Part shown: in pieces, positions 10,632 to 19,894 of the stretch
Numbering within the stretch: position 1 is the stretch's first letter
How the letters are laid out: every line of letters starts with the position of its first letter
The notes under the pieces: model-generated
Seen by the model: the letters and a program-made list of their open reading frames with translations, nothing else
What the model was told of the DNA's origin: nothing
Databases searched by the model: none
Position numbers and translations under genes: made by a program
Assembly (NCBI GenBank): GCA_004014935.1
Contig: CP025321.1
Span: 3,162,001 to 3,226,000, forward strand
DNA length: 64,000 nt
Reading direction: 5' to 3'
Source of the DNA: Saccharomycopsis malanga
Lineage: Eukaryota; Ascomycota; Saccharomycetes; Ascoideales; Saccharomycopsidaceae

Positions 10632-11080
10632 CTCTTCTATATTATATTGTGAATTTATAAAGTGATTCTCTTGCTTGCTCAAATAAAACAGCGTACAAGC
10701 TTCTGAACCAAAAAAAAATTGTTTTTAGACTTGAATACCACTTGTTGAAGTATTTATTAAATTACTTCGGGGAGTCTCCACGTTCCTCAGATGACTCAAG
10801 ATGTGAATTTTCAGCTCCCCGAAGTAAAGCATACATCCAAACATCACCCGCTGATTAAGGTGCGGTATCGGCGCGGTGTTGGGATGTTCATAATGGGTAT
10901 TGTATATCCACCATGCATATTCGGTATATTATCTCTACAGTTTTATTCAACTGCAGTAATAAATGGTAAAAATATACAAAATATAACAACTAAAAATACA
11001 AAAAAAAAATGCATAGCAACTATTAAAAATGTAAAGAAAATTATATATCACAATGTATGCCGACTTCAGATGTTATCATG
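10632..11080. other. Intergenic between the membrane-protein gene and THR4
   Basis: 449 bp separating two minus-strand genes; contains the THR4 promoter elements listed separately. The 144-codon plus-strand reading frame across it has no ATG-initiated conserved product. Confidence 0.5.
10762..10827. promoter_or_regulatory. Inverted repeat enclosing a Gcn4 site upstream of THR4
   Basis: A perfect 13 bp inverted repeat (TTACTTCGGGGAG at 10762-10774, CTCCCCGAAGTAA at 10815-10827) with a 40 bp loop. The loop holds TGACTCA at 10792-10798, the optimal Gcn4 site, about 160 bp upstream of the THR4 ATG. The Gcn4 reading follows from THR4 belonging to the amino-acid-control regulon; the role of the flanking repeat is unknown. 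It could be a binding site for a dimeric factor or a hairpin in the 3' region of the upstream gene. Confidence 0.7.
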
Positions 11081-13654
11081 TCAATACATGGTATTCTGGT
11101 CGCCACGAAATGCGTGGAAGGCAACCTTGGAAGCGAGTATTATGGTCATTATTGAGGAAGCCCATTGCAAAGTGATACAGGAAAAGACAAAGTGGAACGT
11201 GTTGATTTGGTCGAAGCTGAAGTAAATCTTGCGGTAAATGTAATATGCAAAGTAGTGCTCATAAGCTAGATATGCGAGCCACAAGATGTGTAACAATACA
11301 TTGAAAGGACCAAATACCTTAGGAAATTTCTTGACCAATGCTGAAATGAGGCCCCCTACAGCAACATAAAAAGCAGTACCAACAATGAGACCAGTTCTGT
11401 TTATAGATTCAAGCTGGATACCCAAAGGTGACAAGAGCCAGGTGCCGCTAAAATAACTGTAATCAAAGTACATGAGCAATGTGAATGTTGCCGCTGACAT
11501 GTAAATGTTGAAAATTTGAAGGGTCACCAATCTCAAGGTATTTACCTGCAATTGGCTGAGAGAGAGATATGTTCCTTTGGTGGCCTTCTGGATTTTCCTC
11601 AGGTAATACTGGGTTTTTGCATACGTGAGGCCTTGGGAAACCACGGTGACAAAAGCCACAAGAGAGGCACATATAATAATGACAACCGAGAGTGTCTTGT
11701 GAGGCAAAAAGTTTTTCTTAGCGTTCATATAATCTTGTATTACGCTTTTAGAATGGTCGCTAATAGTGGTGTCCTGTCCGGTGAGCTCTTTGAAAAAATC
11801 ACCAACAGTCACTGTCCCGGATATTTCGTAAAACATTTCGTTAGCTTCGCGTTCTGCATAATTGTAGATAAGACGTTTGTAGTCAAAGTAATTGCACCAG
11901 TTTAGAACAAGAAACACTTCATATAATACAGCAGTAAGCCATACCAAAGATATTGCCAAGCGCAAGACCAAAAGATATTTTGCCTTGAGGATGTGATGGC
12001 CTTCCTTTCTCCATATTATAGGAGTCCAAAGAGACAAAATGGCAATCCAGAAACAGGATAGAGCACAACAATGGTACCAACCAGATAAGGGCGTTGCTTT
12101 GTTGACAAAAACATATATATTGAATCCTGTTCCAGACAATACGTGCACCATGGTAGATGATGTACTCGACCTGAGGGAGTTGGAGACAATTTTCTCACAT
12201 TCAGTAATACTTTCGTCACCAGCTTCGATTTTGGCGGCTACCGATTGTGAGTTTAGTGCATTTTGCGATAAACGGCTGAATTGTGGAGAGCTATAATAGA
12301 TTCTATCAAAAAAGCTGGATCCTCCTGTAGAAGCTGGATCACTTTCGCCATATATCATAGACAAGAGTTTTACCGAGACTGCAAAGTTTGCTAATAGGAA
12401 CACATAGTGGAAGAAGGACGATACATGGCGACACAATACAAAAAGCTCGTAATAGTATCCTGCAGTTACGAAATTGTACTCCTGAAGAAAGCTATTAGGA
12501 CTAGACATGCTTGAGGAATATGTGACAAACATCAAGTTGTTGACAACAGAGAATGCAAAGACCACCAATCCAAACACAGTGCCCACGACAATAGCTCGTT
12601 TTGGAGCACGGGACATGCCAAAGTAAGAGAAGCCTAGGAAGAAGGGCGTCAACACGGCAAGAACTATTGAGACAATGCTGACCGGGGTAAGAGATTTGTA
12701 GGTGATTAAGAAGGCAAAGTCAACTGTGGATAACAAATCAAACATGATTGAAAAGGTATTTATCATAACCAATCCTCTGTAATTGTTAGCAAGCAAAATA
12801 AACTTCTTAGCGCTGAAAGGGTCTCTAGTGTCTTGAAGTCTTTTCCAATCTACCTTTTTGTGAAGAAAAGCATATATGATAACTTGGGCCACGAAAACAC
12901 CGGCAGATACTGAAATAGAAACGACGACCAATACAGAGGTCTCACGGTCGTATTGGAATCCTTCCTCGTTCTGATTAGACAGTTTGAGGACATACGGATA
13001 CAAGATGACAAAGACGGTGTTGATTGCAAAGAGCATAGCTTCATAGAGCATGAGGTAGATGAAATGAAATATCCTTTTGGTTTTCCAGGCTACAATGGTC
13101 ATAAATAGTTGATAAAGCCTGGAAAATCCCATGATAACACCAGTGACTTGAAAAAATAACAAGGTACATTCGGTGCTCTTGATCAGATATTTCCCCAAGT
13201 CATCATTACTGTCAGTTTCGTCGTCAGCATCTTCCAAGTTTACGGTAGCAATATAAACCAATAGCCCGTTTGCAATGTTAAGCACCACGAACGAGACAAT
13301 GGAAAGCAAAAGAAATAATATAAACCCAAACGACCTGTTTTCAAACATTAATGAGTTTTCGATTGTGGGCGGTGCTGCATACTCGGGGGATACGAAAGTC
13401 TTATCAATCAAAGGAGTCTCCAAAGTGGAAAAGTTACGATGTTCACTGATTTCTGGATCAGAGGGCTGTTCTGAATTGGTGTAATCAAATGTCCGGAACG
13501 CATCATTCGCTTCGTCTTCTTTAAGTCCAGGCTTGGAAGTTCTATAGTATTCGGCATCGCTTCCCATATAACTGGTCTCACCTGCCACCAACTGTCTGGT
13601 TGGATGGATAGGCTCTATAAACCGCTCTTTATCACCGCTGTCGTAATGAAACAT
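11081..13654 (-). CDS. Unrecognised polytopic membrane protein (about 15 spans)
   Basis: 857 residues from an ATG at 13652-13654. I do not recognise the family. The first ~105 residues are hydrophilic, acidic and Ser/Thr-rich (cytosolic tail without signal peptide). About fifteen hydrophobic segments follow: roughly eight in residues 105-470, then a soluble Ser-rich loop (about 470-540), then about seven more to the C-terminus. The two membrane blocks of similar size leave open a duplicated architecture, which I could not confirm by eye. A loop between spans 10 and 11 is charged (NYAEREANEMFYEISG...). Only one or two N-glycosylation sequons are exposed (NRT near residue 750). It could be a transporter, a channel or a receptor-like protein; no catalytic motif is evident. 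Confidence 0.85.
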   Translation of the reverse strand: MFHYDSGDKERFIEPIHPTRQLVAGETSYMGSDAEYYRTSKPGLKEDEANDAFRTFDYTNSEQPSDPEISEHRNFSTLETPLIDKTFVSPEYAAPPTIENSLMFENRSFGFILFLLLSIVSFVVLNIANGLLVYIATVNLEDADDETDSNDDLGKYLIKSTECTLLFFQVTGVIMGFSRLYQLFMTIVAWKTKRIFHFIYLMLYEAMLFAINTVFVILYPYVLKLSNQNEEGFQYDRETSVLVVVSISVSAGVFVAQVIIYAFLHKKVDWKRLQDTRDPFSAKKFILLANNYRGLVMINTFSIMFDLLSTVDFAFLITYKSLTPVSIVSIVLAVLTPFFLGFSYFGMSRAPKRAIVVGTVFGLVVFAFSVVNNLMFVTYSSSMSSPNSFLQEYNFVTAGYYYELFVLCRHVSSFFHYVFLLANFAVSVKLLSMIYGESDPASTGGSSFFDRIYYSSPQFSRLSQNALNSQSVAAKIEAGDESITECEKIVSNSLRSSTSSTMVHVLSGTGFNIYVFVNKATPLSGWYHCCALSCFWIAILSLWTPIIWRKEGHHILKAKYLLVLRLAISLVWLTAVLYEVFLVLNWCNYFDYKRLIYNYAEREANEMFYEISGTVTVGDFFKELTGQDTTISDHSKSVIQDYMNAKKNFLPHKTLSVVIIICASLVAFVTVVSQGLTYAKTQYYLRKIQKATKGTYLSLSQLQVNTLRLVTLQIFNIYMSAATFTLLMYFDYSYFSGTWLLSPLGIQLESINRTGLIVGTAFYVAVGGLISALVKKFPKVFGPFNVLLHILWLAYLAYEHYFAYYIYRKIYFSFDQINTFHFVFSCITLQWASSIMTIILASKVAFHAFRGDQNTMY

Positions 13655-14119
13655 TTGCTCTTATTAACGTAACTTCTTTTGCTCTTGACAAAAATCACCA
13701 TCATGTTCAGTCTTGATTGTTCTATGCTAACATCCCACTTATAACTGACCTACAAAGTGAGTGAGTAGTACACCCTTTACAGTGACACTCCTACGGATCA
13801 CCCCAATTCAGGGGTGTCAAGACTATTTAGTAGCCGCCTGCTTTGTCTACAATACTTTAAGCATATACACAAGTACTGTCCTTGTGCAACCGATATCAAC
13901 AATTCCTACTACAACTTTTACACATTTGCCATCATCCGTTTTCTAATAACTGCCTCCTAATAGTTACATTAATTCCCCTTTATATGTATATACTCATTTT
14001 GACTATGTCCCACGTGAGTGGCGCGTGACTGAATTTTTCAATAATTTTTTCATGGTGAAGAGAATAACTACCAAAGTAATCTGGGATAGACTAATGGAGA
14101 TTGAATTTAACCAAGCAAG
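13655..14119. promoter_or_regulatory. Divergent promoter, membrane protein / MRPL36
   Basis: 465 bp between divergent genes. CACGTG at 14011-14016 is a Cbf1/bHLH-type E-box about 105 bp upstream of MRPL36. It is followed by an A/T tract (GAATTTTTCA near 14031) resembling the RRPE-like element of ribosome-related genes. Both are sequence matches only. Confidence 0.5.
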
Positions 14120-14665
14120 ATGTTCAGAAAGGTTGTTGTTAGCCGGTGCATGCCAAGGGTGCAGGTAAGAGGATACTTGACCAGCAGCCCATCAATAAGT
14201 TCAGGTGACGTCCAGTTGGAAAGCAGACCTAAGAAAAAGATCCGTGTAGGCAAGGCCAGACCAGCTATTTACCACAAGTTTAACACTTTGGTGGAGCTCA
14301 GTGATGGTTCGGTTATTGTGCGTAGAACACAGTATCCCAAGGCAGAGGTGAGGATGATTAACGACCAAAGAAATAACCCTCTTTGGAACCCATCCAGATC
14401 AGACTTATCGCAGGTCAACGAAAGAGCAGCAGGCAGATTGAGCAAGTTCAAGCAAAGATACGCCTTGTTCAAAGACTTGGACAGTACTGGTGGCTCTGAA
14501 TCTCAGAAGACAGATTCTTCAAACGAAGAAACACAGAAGAAGGAGGCTAAGAAGCAGACTGAGGACGCCTTTGGCTTGGACGACTATCTTGAGTTGGTTG
14601 GTGAAAATGCTCAGGAGGTCCAGTCAGGTGGTAGATTGGCCGTGAAGAGAAAGTCGAAGAAATAA
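14120..14665 (+). CDS. MRPL36: Mitochondrial large-subunit ribosomal protein bL31m
   Basis: Protein bL31m of the mitochondrial large ribosomal subunit, 181 residues (Saccharomyces Mrpl36 is 177). The N-terminus is Arg/Ser-rich without acidic residues ([23 protein letters not shown]), a plausible matrix-targeting presequence. The family core follows: [36 protein letters not shown], then [14 protein letters not shown] and the [12 protein letters not shown] helix. The C-terminus is a charged Lys/Glu-rich tail ending in KRKSKK. Start at the ATG at 14120; no splice signal needed. Confidence 0.9.
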   Translation: MFRKVVVSRCMPRVQVRGYLTSSPSISSGDVQLESRPKKKIRVGKARPAIYHKFNTLVELSDGSVIVRRTQYPKAEVRMINDQRNNPLWNPSRSDLSQVNERAAGRLSKFKQRYALFKDLDSTGGSESQKTDSSNEETQKKEAKKQTEDAFGLDDYLELVGENAQEVQSGGRLAVKRKSKK

Positions 14666-16143
14666 GCACGGTGGTGGTTAGCTGATTGTATCTATTTTCT
14701 CAACATTCAAGTAGATTATCAGAATTCCCTCTCTTGCGGTGTTCGGTTGTTTCTACGCGACGTCAGAAATAGTTGCTATCAAATGTTTGTTGTATATATA
14801 TTAAGCTTTAGGTTTGCAAAATACAAGTTTAAAAGTACGTTTTATATGGGTTTTTAAGGGCAATGCTTGTGACATTTGACGAAAATTTACTGTATATGTT
14901 AATAGTTTAACTTTATTATAAGTCTACTGAATCATAATGAAATTTCATAGTGCAATAATAGACATTTTTATTTGTACGTTTTTTCTAATACCAACAATAT
15001 AGTTACGGTTGTCGCGTAATAACAATTGATATGATTGGTAAGATATTCTCCTATCGCGGCTTTTTACAAAAATTTTCATCAGTTGTTCAACAAATTTTAT
15101 TGGTTAGTTTTAATAACTCGAATAAACTATTCAATGGAATCGGATTTATAATTAGGTAAGGCTTTCAAAGGCCATATTGATAGTGCTCAAGTCATGGCAT
15201 ACCGATAGTTGGAAAATACGCACTTTTGGTACGAGAGGCAATAAAAATGCGTCTTGGCCGTGGCCGCGCCGAGGTTTTCAGGACGTAAATTGAACAGTTC
15301 TTCTATATTGAGCCAGACGTGTTCCGCTATGCAAAGCCAGTTGTGCCTTCCAAAAGCCTTAGCTAGAAATTACTCATGGCCTTGCTTTCATAACAGTTGA
15401 TCATGGTTATTTAAGCTGATCATATCCTCTTACAACAATCATAACTATTTGTTGTTTCGATGTGGGATTTTCATATATAGAGAATCTCACCTACAATTAC
15501 TTAGATTTTTGTTTCTTGGTCTTTTTTTTTCTGTTAAGAGGTGTTTTAGATAGTTACTAGAGTACTTTTTCTTCTCCCGGTTCATAATTGATAATAGACT
15601 TTTTTTACAATACAGGATTGGTTTTCAAAAGAAATAAAAGATTTTACAACCAAAGTAGAAGATGGAATTAAAACCTAAATTGTTTGGCTTGTAGCGCTTA
15701 AAAGTTCCGGGAATTTCTTCAAGCAAAAAATTTATACGCAGAGAATATTTTCAAGAGCACTTGAAAGCTGACGTTTGGAAGGACTAAAAATACTGGCTTC
15801 TTCATATGTTACTCATGTAACTAACAACTAGACTATATACTATTTGATTATTATTAGTATTTTGATAAAGTTCACGGAGTTGGCATGCATGCTGGAAAAC
15901 TCTAATCTCTGAAGGAAAGATAATATCCATAATCTACAAACTTATTTATAAAGGAGTGTAAAATTTTATATTTCAAAAAATAATAAAAAGAAAAGCCGTA
16001 ACAATTGGAAAGCAGCACCTTACTAACCAACATCAAGGCCTTGAAAGAAAAAGAAAATTAGAGAGTAGAAGATAAAAAAAATTAGGAGGAATAACACTGA
16101 AACCAAAGAATATTACTCGGTGATGTAGCAAAAAAAAAGTAGC
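14666..16143. other. Convergent intergenic, MRPL36 / His-rich secreted protein
   Basis: 1.5 kb AT-rich spacer. A short GC-rich island (about 15,250-15,290) stands out from the background. No ORF or RNA gene is supported. Confidence 0.5.
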
Positions 16144-16398
16144 TTAAAAAAGGTTGGTCAACTTGGTAGCACGCTTGTAGTACTCTGGCTTAGAGTGGTT
16201 GGTGAAGTTGTGGTGAGGTTTTGGCCAGTGGTGTTTTGGCCAGTGTGGCTTTGGGTGGGTGTTGTTGGAGTGGTTTTTCCATGGAGCTGGTTCAGGGATG
16301 GTGACATTAGTCTCGTTCTTGTAGTGCCATTTGTAGACTGGACTGGCAGTGATGGTAGAGACAACAGCCAAAGTAGACAAAACGAATTGGAATTGCAT
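16144..16398 (-). CDS. Small His/Pro-rich secreted protein of unknown function
   Basis: 84 residues with a clear signal peptide (about 1-19, MQFQFVLSTLAVVSTITAS). The mature part is dominated by His, Pro, Lys, Trp and Asn, with imperfect repeats of H-W-P-K / P-K-P-H-W (residues ~48-63). There are about seven overlapping N-glycosylation sequons (NET, NVT, NHS, NNT, NFT, NHS) and no cysteine. A single dibasic KR near residue 75 would allow Kex2 to free the C-terminal octapeptide ATKLTNLF. I do not recognise a family. The spaced histidines suggest metal binding (inference). It is divergent from MSB2 across 3.5 kb. The strong signal peptide and consistent composition make a real gene likely despite its size. 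Confidence 0.72.
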   Translation of the reverse strand: MQFQFVLSTLAVVSTITASPVYKWHYKNETNVTIPEPAPWKNHSNNTHPKPHWPKHHWPKPHHNFTNHSKPEYYKRATKLTNLF

Positions 16399-19300
16399 TT
16401 TAATAGAAGAGATTGTATTTGTATGAAGAAAAGATGAAATGCTTCGAAGTGTTGATTTATTTCGATACAGAATTAAATATTTAAATGTTTCTCCAAACAG
16501 GAGGATTTAATGGCATATTTATAATCTTATAAGCCAAATATTGGTTGACATTCTGACGATGTATTTGTAAAATTGTCAGCTTTCTTGTTACTAATATTCT
16601 TTCAACCTTAAAGCCAAAAAAGGAAGGATCTTTGTACCGAAAACACCAAAGATGGGAGTCAAAGTGTTGGGCTTTTCAGCTTGCACTTGGCACTGTAGTA
16701 TTTACATTATTTGCAGTGCCAGCTGGCAAGCAAAAAAAAAAAAAAAAACACTTTATTATGGTTATCAAAAAATCCAACAAGCAAAGTATAAGGCCAAAAC
16801 AATTAAACTCAAAAATCAGACTTCTAAACAAGTTGCAACGGAAACCTTAAGAACACTTTGGGCTAAAGAGTCTTTTTGCCTTCTAGAACAGGCGATTTTG
16901 ATTCAGACAAAAATACGGAAGTTGGTATTACTAGAAATTGAATCAAATGAAAGAGGAGAAGCAAAAAAACAATAGGACTGTTGTATTTATTTTTATTGAA
17001 GGTATTTTACAGAGGCCATATTGAGAAAACCTGCGCAAACCTCAATTTAAAAGCCTTATTAATATTCTAGCAAACCATTGGCTGTATTCGTTGGGTTTCA
17101 CTCCAAGCCAGTCCAGTCCAACTAGGCAGTATTGCTTATAATCAATCATTCCTTTACGCCTGACGGTCATTAATAGTGAAAAAAATAGAGGAAAACTAAC
17201 AACTGTTTGAAAGGTTCACGTCGAGATCGCAAATAGTAAAAAACTGAAGTCTAACAGCCATCTGACATAATGCAATACTTAAAGTTTTATCTTCTTTTTT
17301 TATACAATTGCAAATCGACTTCTTTTTGCTCAAAAAAGCTTCTGCAATGGTTTGAAAGCAGAAAGTTCAGAGCAATAGGAGTAGAGCCTAAAAAGTGCAT
17401 ATTTAAAAACAATTTGTCCATATTACTCTTCTGAAATCAGATATGTAGGCAAGCAAAAAGGGAAGGACAGAGTAAACTAAAATAATAACAATAATAACAG
17501 TTTGATATTTCAAGTTCAATATATATCAGTTGCGTATATTCTTGTTATGCTGAAAGAAAGCTTGGCAAAAACCAAGGTGGAAATAAAGATTATATACTTC
17601 TAAAAACTTACCTTCTAGAGCATCCAATTGAATGATAGCTCAGCATTAAATTATGCCTACGTTATGTTTTAACATTTGAATTTACCTGTATTTCCACATA
17701 CTATAAAATGCCATGTAGATAAAATAATGCAAAGAGAAAATTAAAAGTCAATGTAGAAAAGGAAAGATAAAATAAAAGATATTTGAAAAACTAAAAAGGA
17801 GTGTAACTAACACTTGGCGTTTATAGCTTTTCCCAACAATGACAGCCTTGATCTATATAACAAGCACTGTCTAACAGTCGAAACACTTCAACTTCAATCC
17901 CGAGTAAGAAAATTTCATTGAAAGTCTTTGCAATTGGCATAATTATGAAAGTGCAAGCTAAAAAAAGGTGAGTACTTTAGAAATTGGATATTCAAATTAT
18001 TAGCAAAACGCATTGGTTTTCCTTCAAGTATTTTATTTTTTTTGTTCGTCCTGTGGCGTTTCCTTACCATATTGGGGCTTGTTTGAAGGCTACTCTTATG
18101 TCAATTGCTAAAGATAGATAGTTGTAGCTTGTAATATTTTGAAAAATTGGTAGAGCCTGTGTAGAGTATAGTAACCTTCATGACTAACGCCGAAGTAGGA
18201 TCGCGGACGTCTCAAAATGGTAAAAAAGGCTTATTATGTCTTTTTTTGACACCAATTATATATGAAGTTATAAAAAGTGTTTGAATAATATATGAGGTTA
18301 TTTTTGAAACCTTGTGGTAGTTTCAAGAATTGAGCAAAATGTTACTTTTGAAATATCTAGCACAATTCTTCGCCATAGTAGTTATAAAACGCGCTATAAA
18401 AATGCTTTCTACAAATGCTCATTAAACAGGTGTATTTTGGCATGGGCCATCACCAAAAGCAATAATTTATGCCAATGCTAAAACAATAGGCAATGCCAAT
18501 GCTGAAAACAACACCAACAATAGAAAGACAATAGTCAATAGTCATCGCACTAACGCATGGAAACGCCAGAACGAGTAATAATAGTGGCGAAAATCTTCGT
18601 TTTGTAGGGTGTTTCACTATGTACGTGTTATTAGCACTGACGACAGATTGGTGATCTTAGAGTGTTGATATTATTTAAAAAAGTATTTAGTATGCTTAAC
18701 TACGTAATACCTGGTATTTTATTACTAGTCCTTGTGTGAATACGTAAAGATCAATACCTCGCTATTTCAACAACCCCTAACAAGAGTGTGCTTCTTTTTA
18801 GGATACCTAAACTTGTCTGCAAAACCATTTAGGGGGCTCTACAAAACACTGTGTAACAGAGTTAATTTGTAAAAGCAAAGTTGTCCAAATATGGATAACA
18901 TGTGAGACTAAATACGGATGGTCGCTGTTTAATAAATATGTCTGCAAGAAGAATTCTAATAAGAACTAAGCAAAACCAAATGCTATCTTGTGAAACTACT
19001 ACCGTGCGCTAGTGGACCATAGCGTCGGATTTTCCCAAAGCGAGCACGCCAGAACCATTAGGTTTCCATATCGAGCGTAGTTGGGGATTTTGGACGGAAC
19101 TAAAGATAGCGAGAAAATAGTATGGCGCGCCTTTATTGTTTCATCGCAAACTAGTGAAGAGAAAAGCCAGCCAAGTTGCAAAAAAATGGGCCCGAAATTG
19201 GTTTGGTGATGTAGAGCAAGACCTAATCATCATCTTATGTTGAGTTTAATGTTCTGTGTTGTTGTCGGGTGATTTGTTCATTTGTTTTATCGACTAATTT

Positions 19301-19894
19301 AACTGGTATCATACTTGTTGGTTTTCACCGTTGAGTAATAATTTTCCCTCTTTTTGTCTACGTGCTTTCAATTGTTTATTGAATATTATAACAAGCTGTA
19401 CATTTTCTTAATTTTTCGAAACAAAACACCCATACTTCCATCCCATTTACGACAACAATGACCATCTCAAACTAACGCCCAACTAACACCCAACTAACAC
19501 CCAACTAACACTTAATGTTATTTGTCGATCAGCACAATAAAACAGTCTGCACTATGTTTTAGCGCCTTCACTAGCACCACACTAGCACCCAAAACAGCTT
19601 TTGCCATGCGTACTTTTCAGTTCTCTGGATATCCCTATTCTGCCGTCTATTTGCGATTCTATATATCTTTTGAGGATCCCCATTGTATAATCTTGTATAA
19701 TGGCTTCGTTTGCATTTCGTCTGATCTAACATCCAACATCCCGTAGGCTTCCCCAGATATTGGTTGAGTAGGACTACTCTCCATTCCACTCATTCGCCTC
19801 TTGTGCAAAATCACTTGGTGTTAGGCAAGTGGCCTGATACGAGACAATAGCAAACAATAGTGGTCAAATTCTATACATTGCATTCGTTTTCAAC
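16399..19894. other. 3.5 kb divergent upstream region (His-rich gene / MSB2)
   Basis: The longest gene-free stretch of the window. Contents seen: a 16-base A tract (16733-16748), short AT-rich patches, a GCCAATGCT motif repeated around 18,470-18,505 and a four-unit 11 bp tandem array at 19471-19514. No tRNA or long conserved ORF was found. Large upstream regions in yeasts often serve heavily regulated surface-protein genes, which fits both flanking genes (inference). A 107-codon frame at 16652-16975 crosses the A tract and is not credible. Confidence 0.6.
19471..19514. repeat. 11 bp x 4 tandem repeat in MSB2 upstream region
   Basis: Four head-to-tail units of ACTAACACCCA (first with a G for A, last ending in TTA). 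It lies about 380 bp before the MSB2 ATG, so possibly within the promoter or a long leader. Function unknown. Confidence 0.85.

Noticed and set aside
16652-16975. 107-codon plus-strand ORF in the MSB2 upstream region
   Set aside because: Runs through a 16-base A tract (poly-Lys) and shows no coding-like composition or recognisable motif.
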